Origin: Algoriphagus zhangzhouensis
GTDB taxonomy: Bacteria; Bacteroidota; Bacteroidia; Cytophagales; Cyclobacteriaceae
Assembly: GCF_900148515.1 (NCBI RefSeq)
Contig: NZ_FRXN01000005.1
Span: 1-64,000, forward strand
DNA: 64,000 nt
Direction: 5' to 3'
The translations under genes were made by a program, and so were the position numbers. Of this stretch, positions 1-7,395 are shown one piece after another; positions within the stretch are counted from its first letter, which is position 1, and each line of letters begins with the position of its first letter. The notes beneath the pieces were generated by a model. The model saw only the letters and a program-made list of their open reading frames with translations. It was not told the DNA's origin and searched no databases.

Positions 1-118
1 CTCCCCTCAAGATGAGACTTCCATATAGGGCCCTCAGAGACGATGAGGTTGATAGGCTGCAGGTGTAAAGGCAGTAATGTCATAGCTGAGCAGTACTAAT
101 TGCCCGAAAGCTTACTTA
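1..118 (+). rRNA. rrl: 23S rRNA, 3' end (partial)
   Basis: The window opens inside the last part of a 23S rRNA gene. The conserved 3'-terminal domain text is recognisable, including the GATGAGGTTGATAGGC stretch and the GAGCAGTACTAATTGCCCG stretch near the end. The 5' part lies outside the window. The exact 3' end is approximate, placed just after the GAAAGCTTA segment. It is followed by a spacer of about 120 bases and a 5S gene in the usual bacterial order. Confidence 0.93.
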
Positions 119-169
119 CGCTGTGTTACAGTTTCTACGATATATGTTATCCTGATAGGAATCGGGATA

Positions 170-194
170 GTACCAGGTACGATGTACAGGGTAC
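170..194 (+). other. Imperfect hairpin in the 23S-5S spacer
   Basis: GTACCAGGTAC (170-180) faces GTACAGGGTAC (184-194) across a three-base loop. Nine of eleven positions pair, with a tandem A/G mismatch in the middle. It could be a processing stem for the rRNA precursor. That role is inference; only the symmetry is seen. Confidence 0.4.
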
Positions 195-235
195 CAAGAA
201 CAATAAAATATTACATACCGAACAGGTATCAAGAT

Positions 236-346
236 TTAGGCGGCCTAGCGCAGGGGTCCCACCTCTTCCCATCCCGAACAGAGAAGTTAAGCCCTGCTGC
301 GCCGATGGTACTGGGGTTACACCCGGGAGAGTAGGTCGCCGCCACA
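236..346 (+). rRNA. rrf: 5S ribosomal RNA
   Basis: This is a complete 5S rRNA of about 111 bases. Helix I is visible: GGCGGC at 239-244 pairs with GCCGCC at 338-343. The conserved loop text CCCATCCCGAACAG lies at 269-282 and the GGGAGAGTAGG stretch near the 3' end. It directly follows the 23S gene and is closed by a strong intrinsic terminator. Ends are estimated from helix I. Confidence 0.95.
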
Positions 347-352
347 TTATTC

Positions 353-382
353 AAGCCCTTTGGTTCACACCAAAGGGCTTTT
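353..382 (+). terminator. Intrinsic terminator of the rRNA operon
   Basis: A 12-bp perfect stem (353-364 with 369-380) around a TCAC loop, running into a short T tract. It ends the rRNA transcript a few bases after 5S. Confidence 0.9.
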
Positions 383-788
383 GTGGTTTATACCCTTTTC
401 AATTAAGTTACAAGTATCAAGAGCCAAGAACTATAAAGTAGAGGTAACTGAATCAGACTGATTCCAGCAGACTGATCACTGGGTACTTATAAAATTTTCC
501 CATTCCAATTCAATTCGGTATACGGTAGAGTAGCCCGTGAAATGTATCGGGGGCAACCACAATATTTAAGCCTTAGCTTCACAGTTGAGGCTTTTGTAAT
601 TTATAGAGTTTCCATTTACTTTCTATATACCTTGATTATTGTAGTTTTTCTGCCTAAATTTTTAAAGTAAGTTTCTTAGGAGTAGGATTTTTGAGTTTAA
701 GGGAAACTGACTTTTATCATATTGGCTCGTGGTTTTGATCAGAATTTAATGCTGGTACATCCTATAGTTTTGAATAAACATCAAGACT
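383..788. other. Intergenic region with a probable decayed copy of the 5S 3' end
   Basis: No gene is seen here. A 15-bp palindrome lies at 450-464. Bases 557-572 match the end of 5S plus its flank (342-357) at 14 of 16 positions. They are followed by the same order of landmarks as after 5S: a TTCACA loop (578-583) and GGCTTTTGT (589-597). Upstream, TTCCCATTCC and TAGAGTAG also echo 5S text. The parsimonious reading is a relict of a duplicated 5S gene and terminator. AGGCTT at 588-593 can still pair with AAGCCT at 568-573 as a weak terminator. Confidence 0.45.
708..719 (+). promoter_or_regulatory. FNR/CRP-type dyad before the stress-like ORF
   Basis: TGACTTTTATCA matches the TGAY-N4-RTCA form of an FNR-type site. 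Its centre lies about 75 bases before the start codon at 789, which would place an activated start site near 755. Similar dyads lie before ccoI and hemN. Only sequence resemblance supports it. Confidence 0.45.
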
Positions 789-1418
789 ATGGAACTGAAG
801 ACGTCTCTTGCATCTAAATTTCATCTGCCTGAGGAATTTCTAAAGGAATTTCATTGTCGGACATTGGAATCTGGATTCCAACCGCAAAAGGGTGAAAACA
901 AAGGGTGTGAAGAAAGTATTGATGATCCTGCACTAATTAGTGTCGACTTATTAAAGGTTTTGGACTGGTTGCATGAAAATGAACTTCCAAGACCTCTAGA
1001 GAAAGAAGCATGTGATATTCCTGTTTTATTGTTTGTTCCGGAATATTCTACTTCCCATTTGCTTTTTCATTACGATGGGACTCCTGCTTCAGCCAATTTG
1101 ATAAAAAAATTTATAGGCTTATTTCGCCATCAAATTGGGGATAGTAAAGCCACTATAATTTCTCCAAGTTTTATCCCTAAGTCGAAGATAAAAGAGGAGC
1201 AAGAATTGATTCAACTGGTTTCCCAGTCTACTAGAGAGACCAGCTTTATTAAGTTTAATTTTCAGAGGATAGGTGATTTTTGGTCTTATGCTGTGAAACA
1301 TGATTGTAGCCTGTTGGTAACCACAAAGTCTTACCAATCAGATTTGGCTAAAGTGCTTTTTCATTTCTATAAAGGTTCTCTATGGAGTGATAAATTATCT
1401 TTTTACCTATCGATGTAA
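789..1418 (+). CDS. Hypothetical protein, possibly a divergent universal-stress-like protein
   Basis: A 209-residue cytosolic protein without signal peptide, membrane segment or clear motif. The middle (about 78-100, DIPVLLFVPEYST) and the last third (about 172-200, LLVTTKSYQSDLAKVL) have the alternating hydrophobic strand/helix pattern of a Rossmann-like fold. They faintly recall the C-terminal half of bacteroidetal universal stress proteins, but no nucleotide-binding glycine motif is seen. It lies 70 bases before ccoI on the same strand and has its own FNR-type dyad at 708-719. Stress-like genes beside cco clusters under FNR control are known in other phyla, so a low-oxygen role is a reasonable guess. 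The family is not firmly recognised. Confidence 0.75.
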   Translation: MELKTSLASKFHLPEEFLKEFHCRTLESGFQPQKGENKGCEESIDDPALISVDLLKVLDWLHENELPRPLEKEACDIPVLLFVPEYSTSHLLFHYDGTPASANLIKKFIGLFRHQIGDSKATIISPSFIPKSKIKEEQELIQLVSQSTRETSFIKFNFQRIGDFWSYAVKHDCSLLVTTKSYQSDLAKVLFHFYKGSLWSDKLSFYLSM

Positions 1419-1432
1419 GTCATTGTCAAAAC

Positions 1433-1444
1433 TGACTTATGTCA
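1433..1444 (+). promoter_or_regulatory. FNR/CRP-type dyad before ccoI
   Basis: TGACTTATGTCA is a perfect TGAC-N4-GTCA dyad in the 70-base gap before ccoI. A TATAAT-like box follows at 1461-1466. It is a plausible operator of the cco cluster. The spacing to that box is slightly short for classic class II activation. Confidence 0.5.
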
Positions 1445-1488
1445 TGTTTGTAGGCTATTCTATAATCTAATTTTATCAAAAAATAATC

Positions 1489-3915
1489 ATGTCCTCAACT
1501 TCAAATTCAACAGCTACTCAATGCTATCACTGTGGTGAGAATTGTGAGTCTGACTCTTTGAAAATTGAGGATAAAGTCTTTTGCTGCCAGGGCTGTAAAT
1601 TGGTTTATGAGGTATTGGCTGAGAAAGATTTATGCGATTATTATAATCTTGAATCCTTTCCCGGAGAAAGCCAAAAGAAGAGATCCTCCCTAAGAAATAG
1701 ATTTGATTATTTGGATGATGCTGAAACCGAGTCCAACTTATTAGATTTCAAAAATCAAGAAGAAAGTCACGTTACTTTTTATATCCCTCTTATCCATTGT
1801 GCATCATGCATCTGGTTGTTGGAAAACCTTTACCACATCAATGCCGCGATCACTTTTAGTCGAGTTGATTTTGTTAAGAAAAAGGTTCAAATCAAATTTC
1901 TTCATGATAAAATCAGCTTGAAAGCTGTGGTTGAATTGCTTTCCACCATTGGATATGAACCTAAAATTAACCTTTCAAACCTTGAAGAGAAGCCTGTTCA
2001 CCATACAGATAGACGAACTATTACAAAGTTAGCAGTTGCTGGATTTTGCTTTGGAAATATGATGCTCTTTAGCGTTCCAGAATACTTTTCTGAAACGGCT
2101 TTAATTGCTGAAAATTTCAGGGGCCTATTCAACTATTTAAACATATTGCTCGCTCTTCCAGTCGTTATTTACTCTGCGAGTGACTACTATCTCTCTGCCT
2201 GGAATTCTCTAAAACAAAAACGCATCAACATGGATGTGCCAATTGTTTTGGGAATCATTTCCTTGTTTTTTTATTCCCTTTGGGAGGTCCTGACTTATGG
2301 GAACGCCGGATACATGGACAGTTTGGGAGGCCTTCTTTTTTTCCTTCTTTTAGGAAAGGTTTACCAACAAAAGACCTTCGCAACTTTAGAATTTGATCGG
2401 GATTACAAGTCTTATTTTCCAATAGCTGTTACCCGATTAAATCAGGATCGAGAAGAGGTAATTCCTTTGAGTAAACTAGATGTAGGAGATGTTATTCTGG
2501 TCAGAGATGAAGAATTGATTCCTGCGGACGCTCTTTTATTAAGTTCAGATGCCAATATTGATTACAGTTTTGTAACTGGTGAAGAGATTCCTGTTCCAAA
2601 AAGAAAAGGCGAATTGATTTATGCAGGTGGAAGACAAAGTGGAGAACCTGTCTTACTTACTGTCCAAAAATCGCCTTCTCAAGGCTATTTGACTGATTTG
2701 TGGAATAATGAATCTTTTGAGAAAGAAAAGACCGGTTTATTAGAACCTCTTTCCAACAAAATCTCAGGAGTCTTCACCTGGACAGTTCTGGCCATTGCCG
2801 CAGTTACTTTCATTTTCTGGGCATTTCAGGATATTTCATTAGCCATCAAAGCTTTTGCTTCTGTGTTGATAGTTGCTTGCCCTTGTGCTTTGGCCATGTC
2901 AACTCCTTTCACTTTGGGAAATACCTTAAGGATTTTTGGAAGAGGAAAGTTTTACCTTAAAAATGCTGCAGTAGTTGAACGACTTGCTTTGGTGGATACC
3001 ATCGTTTTTGACAAAACAGGGACTTTGACAGATCCTAGTGAGGCAACTATCAACTATGTAGGTGAGCCATTGACTATGGAAACCGAGCAGATTTTGAAAA
3101 GTATGGTTTCAAGATCCACACATCCTTTGAGTAATCGTATCAATGCGTGGCTAGGGCCAATAGAGGCTAAAAAGATTGATCAGGTAAAAGAGGTAAAAGG
3201 AAATGGAATAATTGCGGGCTTCAAGGGGCAAAAAATAATTCTCGGATCGAAAACCTTTGCAAACTTCAATTCAGACATTGAAACTTCTTCTGGAAACATG
3301 GTTTATCTCACAATCGAAGGAGAGGAGATTGGAGTGTTTCATATAGAATCTGGACTAAGAAATGGGGCTGAAAAACTTATTGGAGATTTAGAAGATGAAT
3401 ACCAATTGCACTTGCTTTCAGGAGACCATCCTCATGAATATGATTCTCTACAAGGAAAATTGGGAACATCCATGCTTTATAATTTTTTACAAAGTCCAAT
3501 GGATAAGCTGGAGTATATCAAAAAGCTAAATCAGAGAGAAAATAGCACCATGATGATCGGTGATGGATTGAATGATGCCGGCGCTTTGAGAGAGAGTACA
3601 ATAGGAGTAGCTGTCACAGATCAAGTATCTCACTTTAGCCCTGCAAGTGATGCGATACTTAGTGCTGATTCGATTTCGAAAATCCCTGGCTTTTTATCTT
3701 TTGCAAAAGACAGTAGAGCAATAATCAAAGCAAGCTTTGTATTAAGCTTTCTCTATAACATTGTAGGAATCAGTTTGGCGGTACAGGGGATTTTGAGCCC
3801 TGTCGTTTGTGCGATTCTGATGCCTTTAAGTAGTATCTCAGTGGTTGTTTTCACCACATTAGCGACCAATGCAGTCGCCTGGAAAAAAGGACTTTTAACT
3901 AAAAACCATACTTAA
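1489..3915 (+). CDS. ccoI: Copper-transporting P1B-type ATPase for cbb3 oxidase (CcoI/FixI)
   Basis: An 808-residue heavy-metal P-type ATPase that delivers copper for cbb3 oxidase assembly. The N terminus carries a cysteine-rich domain typical of the CcoI class (CYHCG from residue 12, then FCCQGC). An HMA-like domain with the CASC motif follows. Eight membrane segments are expected. The ion-binding CPC is at 464-466, the phosphorylated DKTGTLT begins at D508, and the hinge GDGLNDA lies near 691. It is the first gene of a tight cluster: ccoS starts one base after its stop. The family assignment is secure from motifs and context. The transported metal is inferred as copper from family knowledge. 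Confidence 0.95.
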   Translation: MSSTSNSTATQCYHCGENCESDSLKIEDKVFCCQGCKLVYEVLAEKDLCDYYNLESFPGESQKKRSSLRNRFDYLDDAETESNLLDFKNQEESHVTFYIPLIHCASCIWLLENLYHINAAITFSRVDFVKKKVQIKFLHDKISLKAVVELLSTIGYEPKINLSNLEEKPVHHTDRRTITKLAVAGFCFGNMMLFSVPEYFSETALIAENFRGLFNYLNILLALPVVIYSASDYYLSAWNSLKQKRINMDVPIVLGIISLFFYSLWEVLTYGNAGYMDSLGGLLFFLLLGKVYQQKTFATLEFDRDYKSYFPIAVTRLNQDREEVIPLSKLDVGDVILVRDEELIPADALLLSSDANIDYSFVTGEEIPVPKRKGELIYAGGRQSGEPVLLTVQKSPSQGYLTDLWNNESFEKEKTGLLEPLSNKISGVFTWTVLAIAAVTFIFWAFQDISLAIKAFASVLIVACPCALAMSTPFTLGNTLRIFGRGKFYLKNAAVVERLALVDTIVFDKTGTLTDPSEATINYVGEPLTMETEQILKSMVSRSTHPLSNRINAWLGPIEAKKIDQVKEVKGNGIIAGFKGQKIILGSKTFANFNSDIETSSGNMVYLTIEGEEIGVFHIESGLRNGAEKLIGDLEDEYQLHLLSGDHPHEYDSLQGKLGTSMLYNFLQSPMDKLEYIKKLNQRENSTMMIGDGLNDAGALRESTIGVAVTDQVSHFSPASDAILSADSISKIPGFLSFAKDSRAIIKASFVLSFLYNIVGISLAVQGILSPVVCAILMPLSSISVVVFTTLATNAVAWKKGLLTKNHT

Positions 3916-3916
3916 A

Positions 3917-4102
3917 ATGGAAGTGATATTTCTATTGATAGGAGTCAGTCTCATTTTAGCCGTCACCTTTCTTTGGCTTTTTTTCAAAGCTATGAAAGAT
4001 GGACAGTTTGATGATGACTACACGCCATCCATCCGAATGCTTTTCGATACACATAAAAAATCAACTAAAGATCAATCAACAAAACCGAAGTCCTATGAAT
4101 GA
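3917..4102 (+). CDS. ccoS: cbb3-type cytochrome oxidase assembly protein CcoS
   Basis: A 61-residue protein with one N-terminal membrane helix (residues 3-24) and the family hallmark KDGQFDD just after it, followed by an RMLFD stretch. CcoS is needed for cofactor insertion into the oxidase in other bacteria. It sits one base after ccoI and overlaps the ccoN-ccoO start by eight bases, so translation is probably coupled. The C-terminal tail is Lys/Ser/Thr rich and variable, as usual for the family. Confidence 0.93.
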   Translation: MEVIFLLIGVSLILAVTFLWLFFKAMKDGQFDDDYTPSIRMLFDTHKKSTKDQSTKPKSYE

Positions 4103-6221
4103 TGCTACACTGGAGAGGTTCTATTATGACAATAAGATTGTCAAATATTTTGGAGCCGCTACGATTATCTGGGGTGTCGTTGGAATGTTGGTAGGGGTTA
4201 TAGCCGCTACTCAGCTTTTCCTTCCCGAAGCTAATATGGGAACCCCATACACGACTTTTGGTAGAATTCGCCCCTTGCATACCAATGCGGTGATTTTTGC
4301 CTTTGTCGGAAACGCAATTTTTGCGGGAGTCTATTACTCCATGCCAAGATTGCTCAAAACTCCGATGTGGAATAAAAGCCTGAGCTGGTTCCACTTTTGG
4401 GGTTGGCAATTAATTATTTTGGCTGCTGCCATCACCCTTCCGCTGGGGTTGACCACATCCAAAGAGTATGCTGAGCTAGAATGGCCAATTGATATTGCCA
4501 TTGCATTGGTTTGGGTAGCTTTTGGAGCCAATATGATCGGAACCCTGATCAAAAGAAGGGAGCGTCATATGTATGTGGCGATCTGGTTTTACCTCGCTTC
4601 ATTTGTAACAGTTGCCGTGCTTCACATTTTCAATTCTTTTGAATTGCCAGTTAGCTTATTCAAAAGTTACTCTGCTTATGCAGGGGTTCAAGATGCCTTG
4701 GTGCAGTGGTGGTATGGTCACAATGCGGTTGCATTCTTCTTGACCACTCCATTCTTGGGATTGATGTATTATTACTTGCCAAAGGCTGCAAACAGACCAG
4801 TTTATTCATACAAACTTTCTATCGTTCACTTTTGGTCCTTGATTTTCATCTACATGTGGGCAGGACCTCACCACTTGTTATACACCGCCTTGCCTGAATG
4901 GGCTCAGGTGTTGGGAACGGTGTTCTCTGTTATGCTGATTGCTCCATCTTGGGGAGGTATGGTGAATGGTCTATTGACACTAAGAGGTGCTTGGGATAAA
5001 GTAAGACAAGATCCTGTTTTGAAATTCATGGTGGTAGCTGTGACCGCTTATGGTATGGCAACCTTTGAAGGACCTCTGCTTTCTTTGAAAAATGTCAACG
5101 CAATTGCACACTATACTGACTGGATCGTAGCTCACGTTCATATCGGTGGATTGGGTTGGAATGGATTCTTGACGTTCGGTGTGCTTTACTGGATGTGGCC
5201 AAGAATTTTCAAAACCACTATCTATTCAACAAAACTGGCGAATGTTCACTTCTGGATTGGAACATTGGGTATCGTATTCTATGCGCTTCCTATGTACGTG
5301 GCAGCTTTAACTCAATTCTTGATGTTGAGAGAGTTTGATGATATGGGTCGCTTGGCTTACGGAAACTTCTTGCAAACTGTAGTGGAACTAGTTCCAATGT
5401 ACATGTTGAGAGCATTTGGTGGTTTGCTTTACCTATCTGGTGCAATTATCATGATTTACAACATGTATAAAACTGCTCAGCAAGGTACTTTCCAGGAATA
5501 CGAAGAGGATCAAGCTCCTGCTTTGGCAAAAGCTTACAATCCTAAAGGTGAGTTCTGGCATAGAGCATGGGAAAGAAAACCAGTATTCTTCACCATTTTG
5601 GCTACAGTTGCAATTGCAATTGGTGGGGCAATCGAGATCATTCCTACTATTTTGGTGAAATCCAACGTACCAACTATTTCCTCAGTGAAGCCTTATACTC
5701 CATTGGAATTGGAAGGTAGAGATTTGTATATCAAAAATGGTTGTGTCAGCTGTCACTCCCAAATGATTCGTCCATTCCGATTCGAAACCGAGCGATATGG
5801 TGAGTATTCCAAAGCTGGAGAGTTTGTTTATGACAGACCGTTCTTGTGGGGATCTAAGCGGACTGGGCCAGATCTGCACCGTGTTGGAGGTAAGTATCCA
5901 GATTCTTGGCACTATTTCCACATGCAAGACCCAAGATCTATGTCTCCAGGTTCTTTGATGCCTCCTTATCCTTGGATGCTTGAGAATACAATGGATTACG
6001 CAGATCTACCTGCGAAAATCAGAACCCTCCAAAAATTGGGTGTTCCTTATCCGGAGGGATATGATGAGCAAGCCTTGGCAGATTTGAGTGATCAGGCAAG
6101 TAAAATCACTGCCAACTTGAAAGACGCAGGTATTGAGACGCTTCCTAATACTGAGATAGTAGCATTGATTGCCTATTTGCAGCGTTTGGGTACAGATATC
6201 AAAGCAACAGCAGGAAATTAA
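4095..6221 (+). CDS. ccoNO: cbb3-type cytochrome c oxidase, fused subunits I and II (CcoN-CcoO)
   Basis: A 708-residue fusion of the catalytic subunit CcoN (about 1-490) and the monoheme cytochrome c subunit CcoO (about 510-708). CcoN has about 12 membrane helices. Heme and CuB ligand regions are visible: RPLHTN, WYGHNAV, AGPHHL and VAHVHIGG. The CcoO part carries CVSCH with heme cysteines at 550 and 553 and the following QMIRPF family motif. The ATG at 4095 was chosen over an upstream in-frame start at 3999. It gives the usual CcoN N terminus, and the extra 32 residues would only re-read ccoS in another frame. The fusion is common in Bacteroidota. It reduces oxygen in the inner membrane under low oxygen. 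Confidence 0.96.
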   Translation: MNDATLERFYYDNKIVKYFGAATIIWGVVGMLVGVIAATQLFLPEANMGTPYTTFGRIRPLHTNAVIFAFVGNAIFAGVYYSMPRLLKTPMWNKSLSWFHFWGWQLIILAAAITLPLGLTTSKEYAELEWPIDIAIALVWVAFGANMIGTLIKRRERHMYVAIWFYLASFVTVAVLHIFNSFELPVSLFKSYSAYAGVQDALVQWWYGHNAVAFFLTTPFLGLMYYYLPKAANRPVYSYKLSIVHFWSLIFIYMWAGPHHLLYTALPEWAQVLGTVFSVMLIAPSWGGMVNGLLTLRGAWDKVRQDPVLKFMVVAVTAYGMATFEGPLLSLKNVNAIAHYTDWIVAHVHIGGLGWNGFLTFGVLYWMWPRIFKTTIYSTKLANVHFWIGTLGIVFYALPMYVAALTQFLMLREFDDMGRLAYGNFLQTVVELVPMYMLRAFGGLLYLSGAIIMIYNMYKTAQQGTFQEYEEDQAPALAKAYNPKGEFWHRAWERKPVFFTILATVAIAIGGAIEIIPTILVKSNVPTISSVKPYTPLELEGRDLYIKNGCVSCHSQMIRPFRFETERYGEYSKAGEFVYDRPFLWGSKRTGPDLHRVGGKYPDSWHYFHMQDPRSMSPGSLMPPYPWMLENTMDYADLPAKIRTLQKLGVPYPEGYDEQALADLSDQASKITANLKDAGIETLPNTEIVALIAYLQRLGTDIKATAGN

Positions 6222-6233
6222 ACCCCAGAAATC

Positions 6234-6419
6234 ATGTATAAAGACGTATTAAGATCAATCGAAAATATAGATATCTATCCGGTGGTTTCCCTGTTGATTT
6301 TTGTCCTGTTTTTTCTGGGAGTAGCAATCTGGGTAATCCGTATGCCAAAGGATTTGGTGGACCATATGAAATCCTTGCCAATGGAGAATGATGAAGAATT
6401 AACCAAACACCAGCCATGA
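6234..6419 (+). CDS. ccoQ: Small CcoQ/FixQ-like subunit
   Basis: A 61-residue protein with one membrane helix (about 17-36), ending in IWVIRMPK, then an acidic tail. Size, topology and place between ccoNO and ccoP fit CcoQ, which stabilises the oxidase. Its stop overlaps the ccoP start in an ATGA, pointing to coupled translation. Sequence alone is weak; the context is decisive. Confidence 0.82.
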   Translation: MYKDVLRSIENIDIYPVVSLLIFVLFFLGVAIWVIRMPKDLVDHMKSLPMENDEELTKHQP

Positions 6420-7348
6420 AAAAGTTTCTTACAAGTTTAGCAATGATAGCCCTTTCCTTTCCGGCTTGGGCACAAACAGAGGAATCGAATTGGTATACCA
6501 AGTTGCAAGCCATGGATTCTGGGGAGTTGACATTATTGATCATTTTGGGAATTGTTCTCTTTGTGATCATCATCCTTCTTTTCTTGATGGTTTACCTAAT
6601 GTCCTTCATGGTTGCGGTATTCCGTAAAGAGAATCCTGAATTGGCAAATGAGCCTAGTTGGTGGGATAGCTTTAAGGAAAGATTTGTAACCGGTAAAATG
6701 GATGAGGTCGGAGGAAAAGCAGAACAAGAGAAACTAATGACGGACCACTCCTACGATGGAATTACTGAGTTGGACAACTTCATGCCACCTTGGTTGCAGT
6801 GGGTATTTATTTGTACTATCGGTTTTGGTATTCTTTATTTCATCAATTATTCTGTTTTGGGATATGGAAAAACTGGAATCGAAGAGTATCAGGAGGAACT
6901 GAGAATTGAAGCAATTGCCGCCGAAGCGAGAAAAGCCAATATGGCTGCTTCCATTGATGAGACCAATGTGACTGTGGATGACTCTGGTGCTTCATTAGCT
7001 GCAGGTAAATCTATTTTCGAAGCTAATTGTGCTGCTTGTCACGCCCAAGATGGTGGTGGGGGAGTAGGACCTAACTTGACTGATGACTATTGGTTGCACG
7101 GAGGAGATATCAAGGATGTGTTTACCGTGATCAAATATGGTGTGATCAGCAAAGGTATGGTGCCTTGGGAAGATCAATTGGCTCCTCAGGAAATCCAAGA
7201 GGTTGCGAGCTATATTTTAAGTCTGAAGGGAACTACACCTGCTAACCCTAAAGATCCTCAAGGTGAATTGTATTCTCCTGCAGGAGCAGCTCCAGTAGAA
7301 ACTGAACCTACTGTGACTGATAGCACAGCGGTTGTAGCTGTACTTTAA
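6416..7348 (+). CDS. ccoP: cbb3 oxidase cytochrome c subunit CcoP, monoheme form
   Basis: A 310-residue membrane-anchored cytochrome. A signal-like N terminus ending near AWAQ is followed by membrane helices at about 38-66 and 124-146. A single cytochrome c domain follows, with CAACH (cysteines 205 and 208, histidine 209) and the distal methionine probably in KGMVPW. Proteobacterial CcoP carries two heme domains; only one CxxCH is present here, as is usual in Bacteroidota. The tail from about 280 is rich in Pro, Ala, Glu and Thr. It passes electrons to the CcoN-CcoO fusion. Confidence 0.94.
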   Translation: MKKFLTSLAMIALSFPAWAQTEESNWYTKLQAMDSGELTLLIILGIVLFVIIILLFLMVYLMSFMVAVFRKENPELANEPSWWDSFKERFVTGKMDEVGGKAEQEKLMTDHSYDGITELDNFMPPWLQWVFICTIGFGILYFINYSVLGYGKTGIEEYQEELRIEAIAAEARKANMAASIDETNVTVDDSGASLAAGKSIFEANCAACHAQDGGGGVGPNLTDDYWLHGGDIKDVFTVIKYGVISKGMVPWEDQLAPQEIQEVASYILSLKGTTPANPKDPQGELYSPAGAAPVETEPTVTDSTAVVAVL

Positions 7349-7355
7349 TATTTTC

Positions 7356-7382
7356 AAGTCGCCGGAAATTTTCCGGCGACTT
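7356..7382 (+). other. Strong hairpin between ccoP and ccoG
   Basis: A perfect 13-bp inverted repeat (7356-7368 with 7370-7382) that collapses into a very stable, GC-rich stem. No T tract follows, so it is not a standard terminator. It could stabilise or process the ccoNOQP message and lower expression of the assembly genes downstream. Confidence 0.7.
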
Positions 7383-7395
7383 AAACTCCACTATT

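Noticed and set aside
100..441. Open frame of 113 residues over the 5S gene
   Set aside because: It covers 5S rRNA and its terminator; the product has no protein-like features.
450..464. 15-bp palindrome GAATCAGACTGATTC as another FNR site
   Set aside because: The half-sites point outward and have one-base spacing, not TGAY-N4-RTCA.
3999..4094. Upstream start for the CcoN-CcoO fusion
   Set aside because: The added residues re-read ccoS in another frame; ATG at 4095 gives the normal N terminus.
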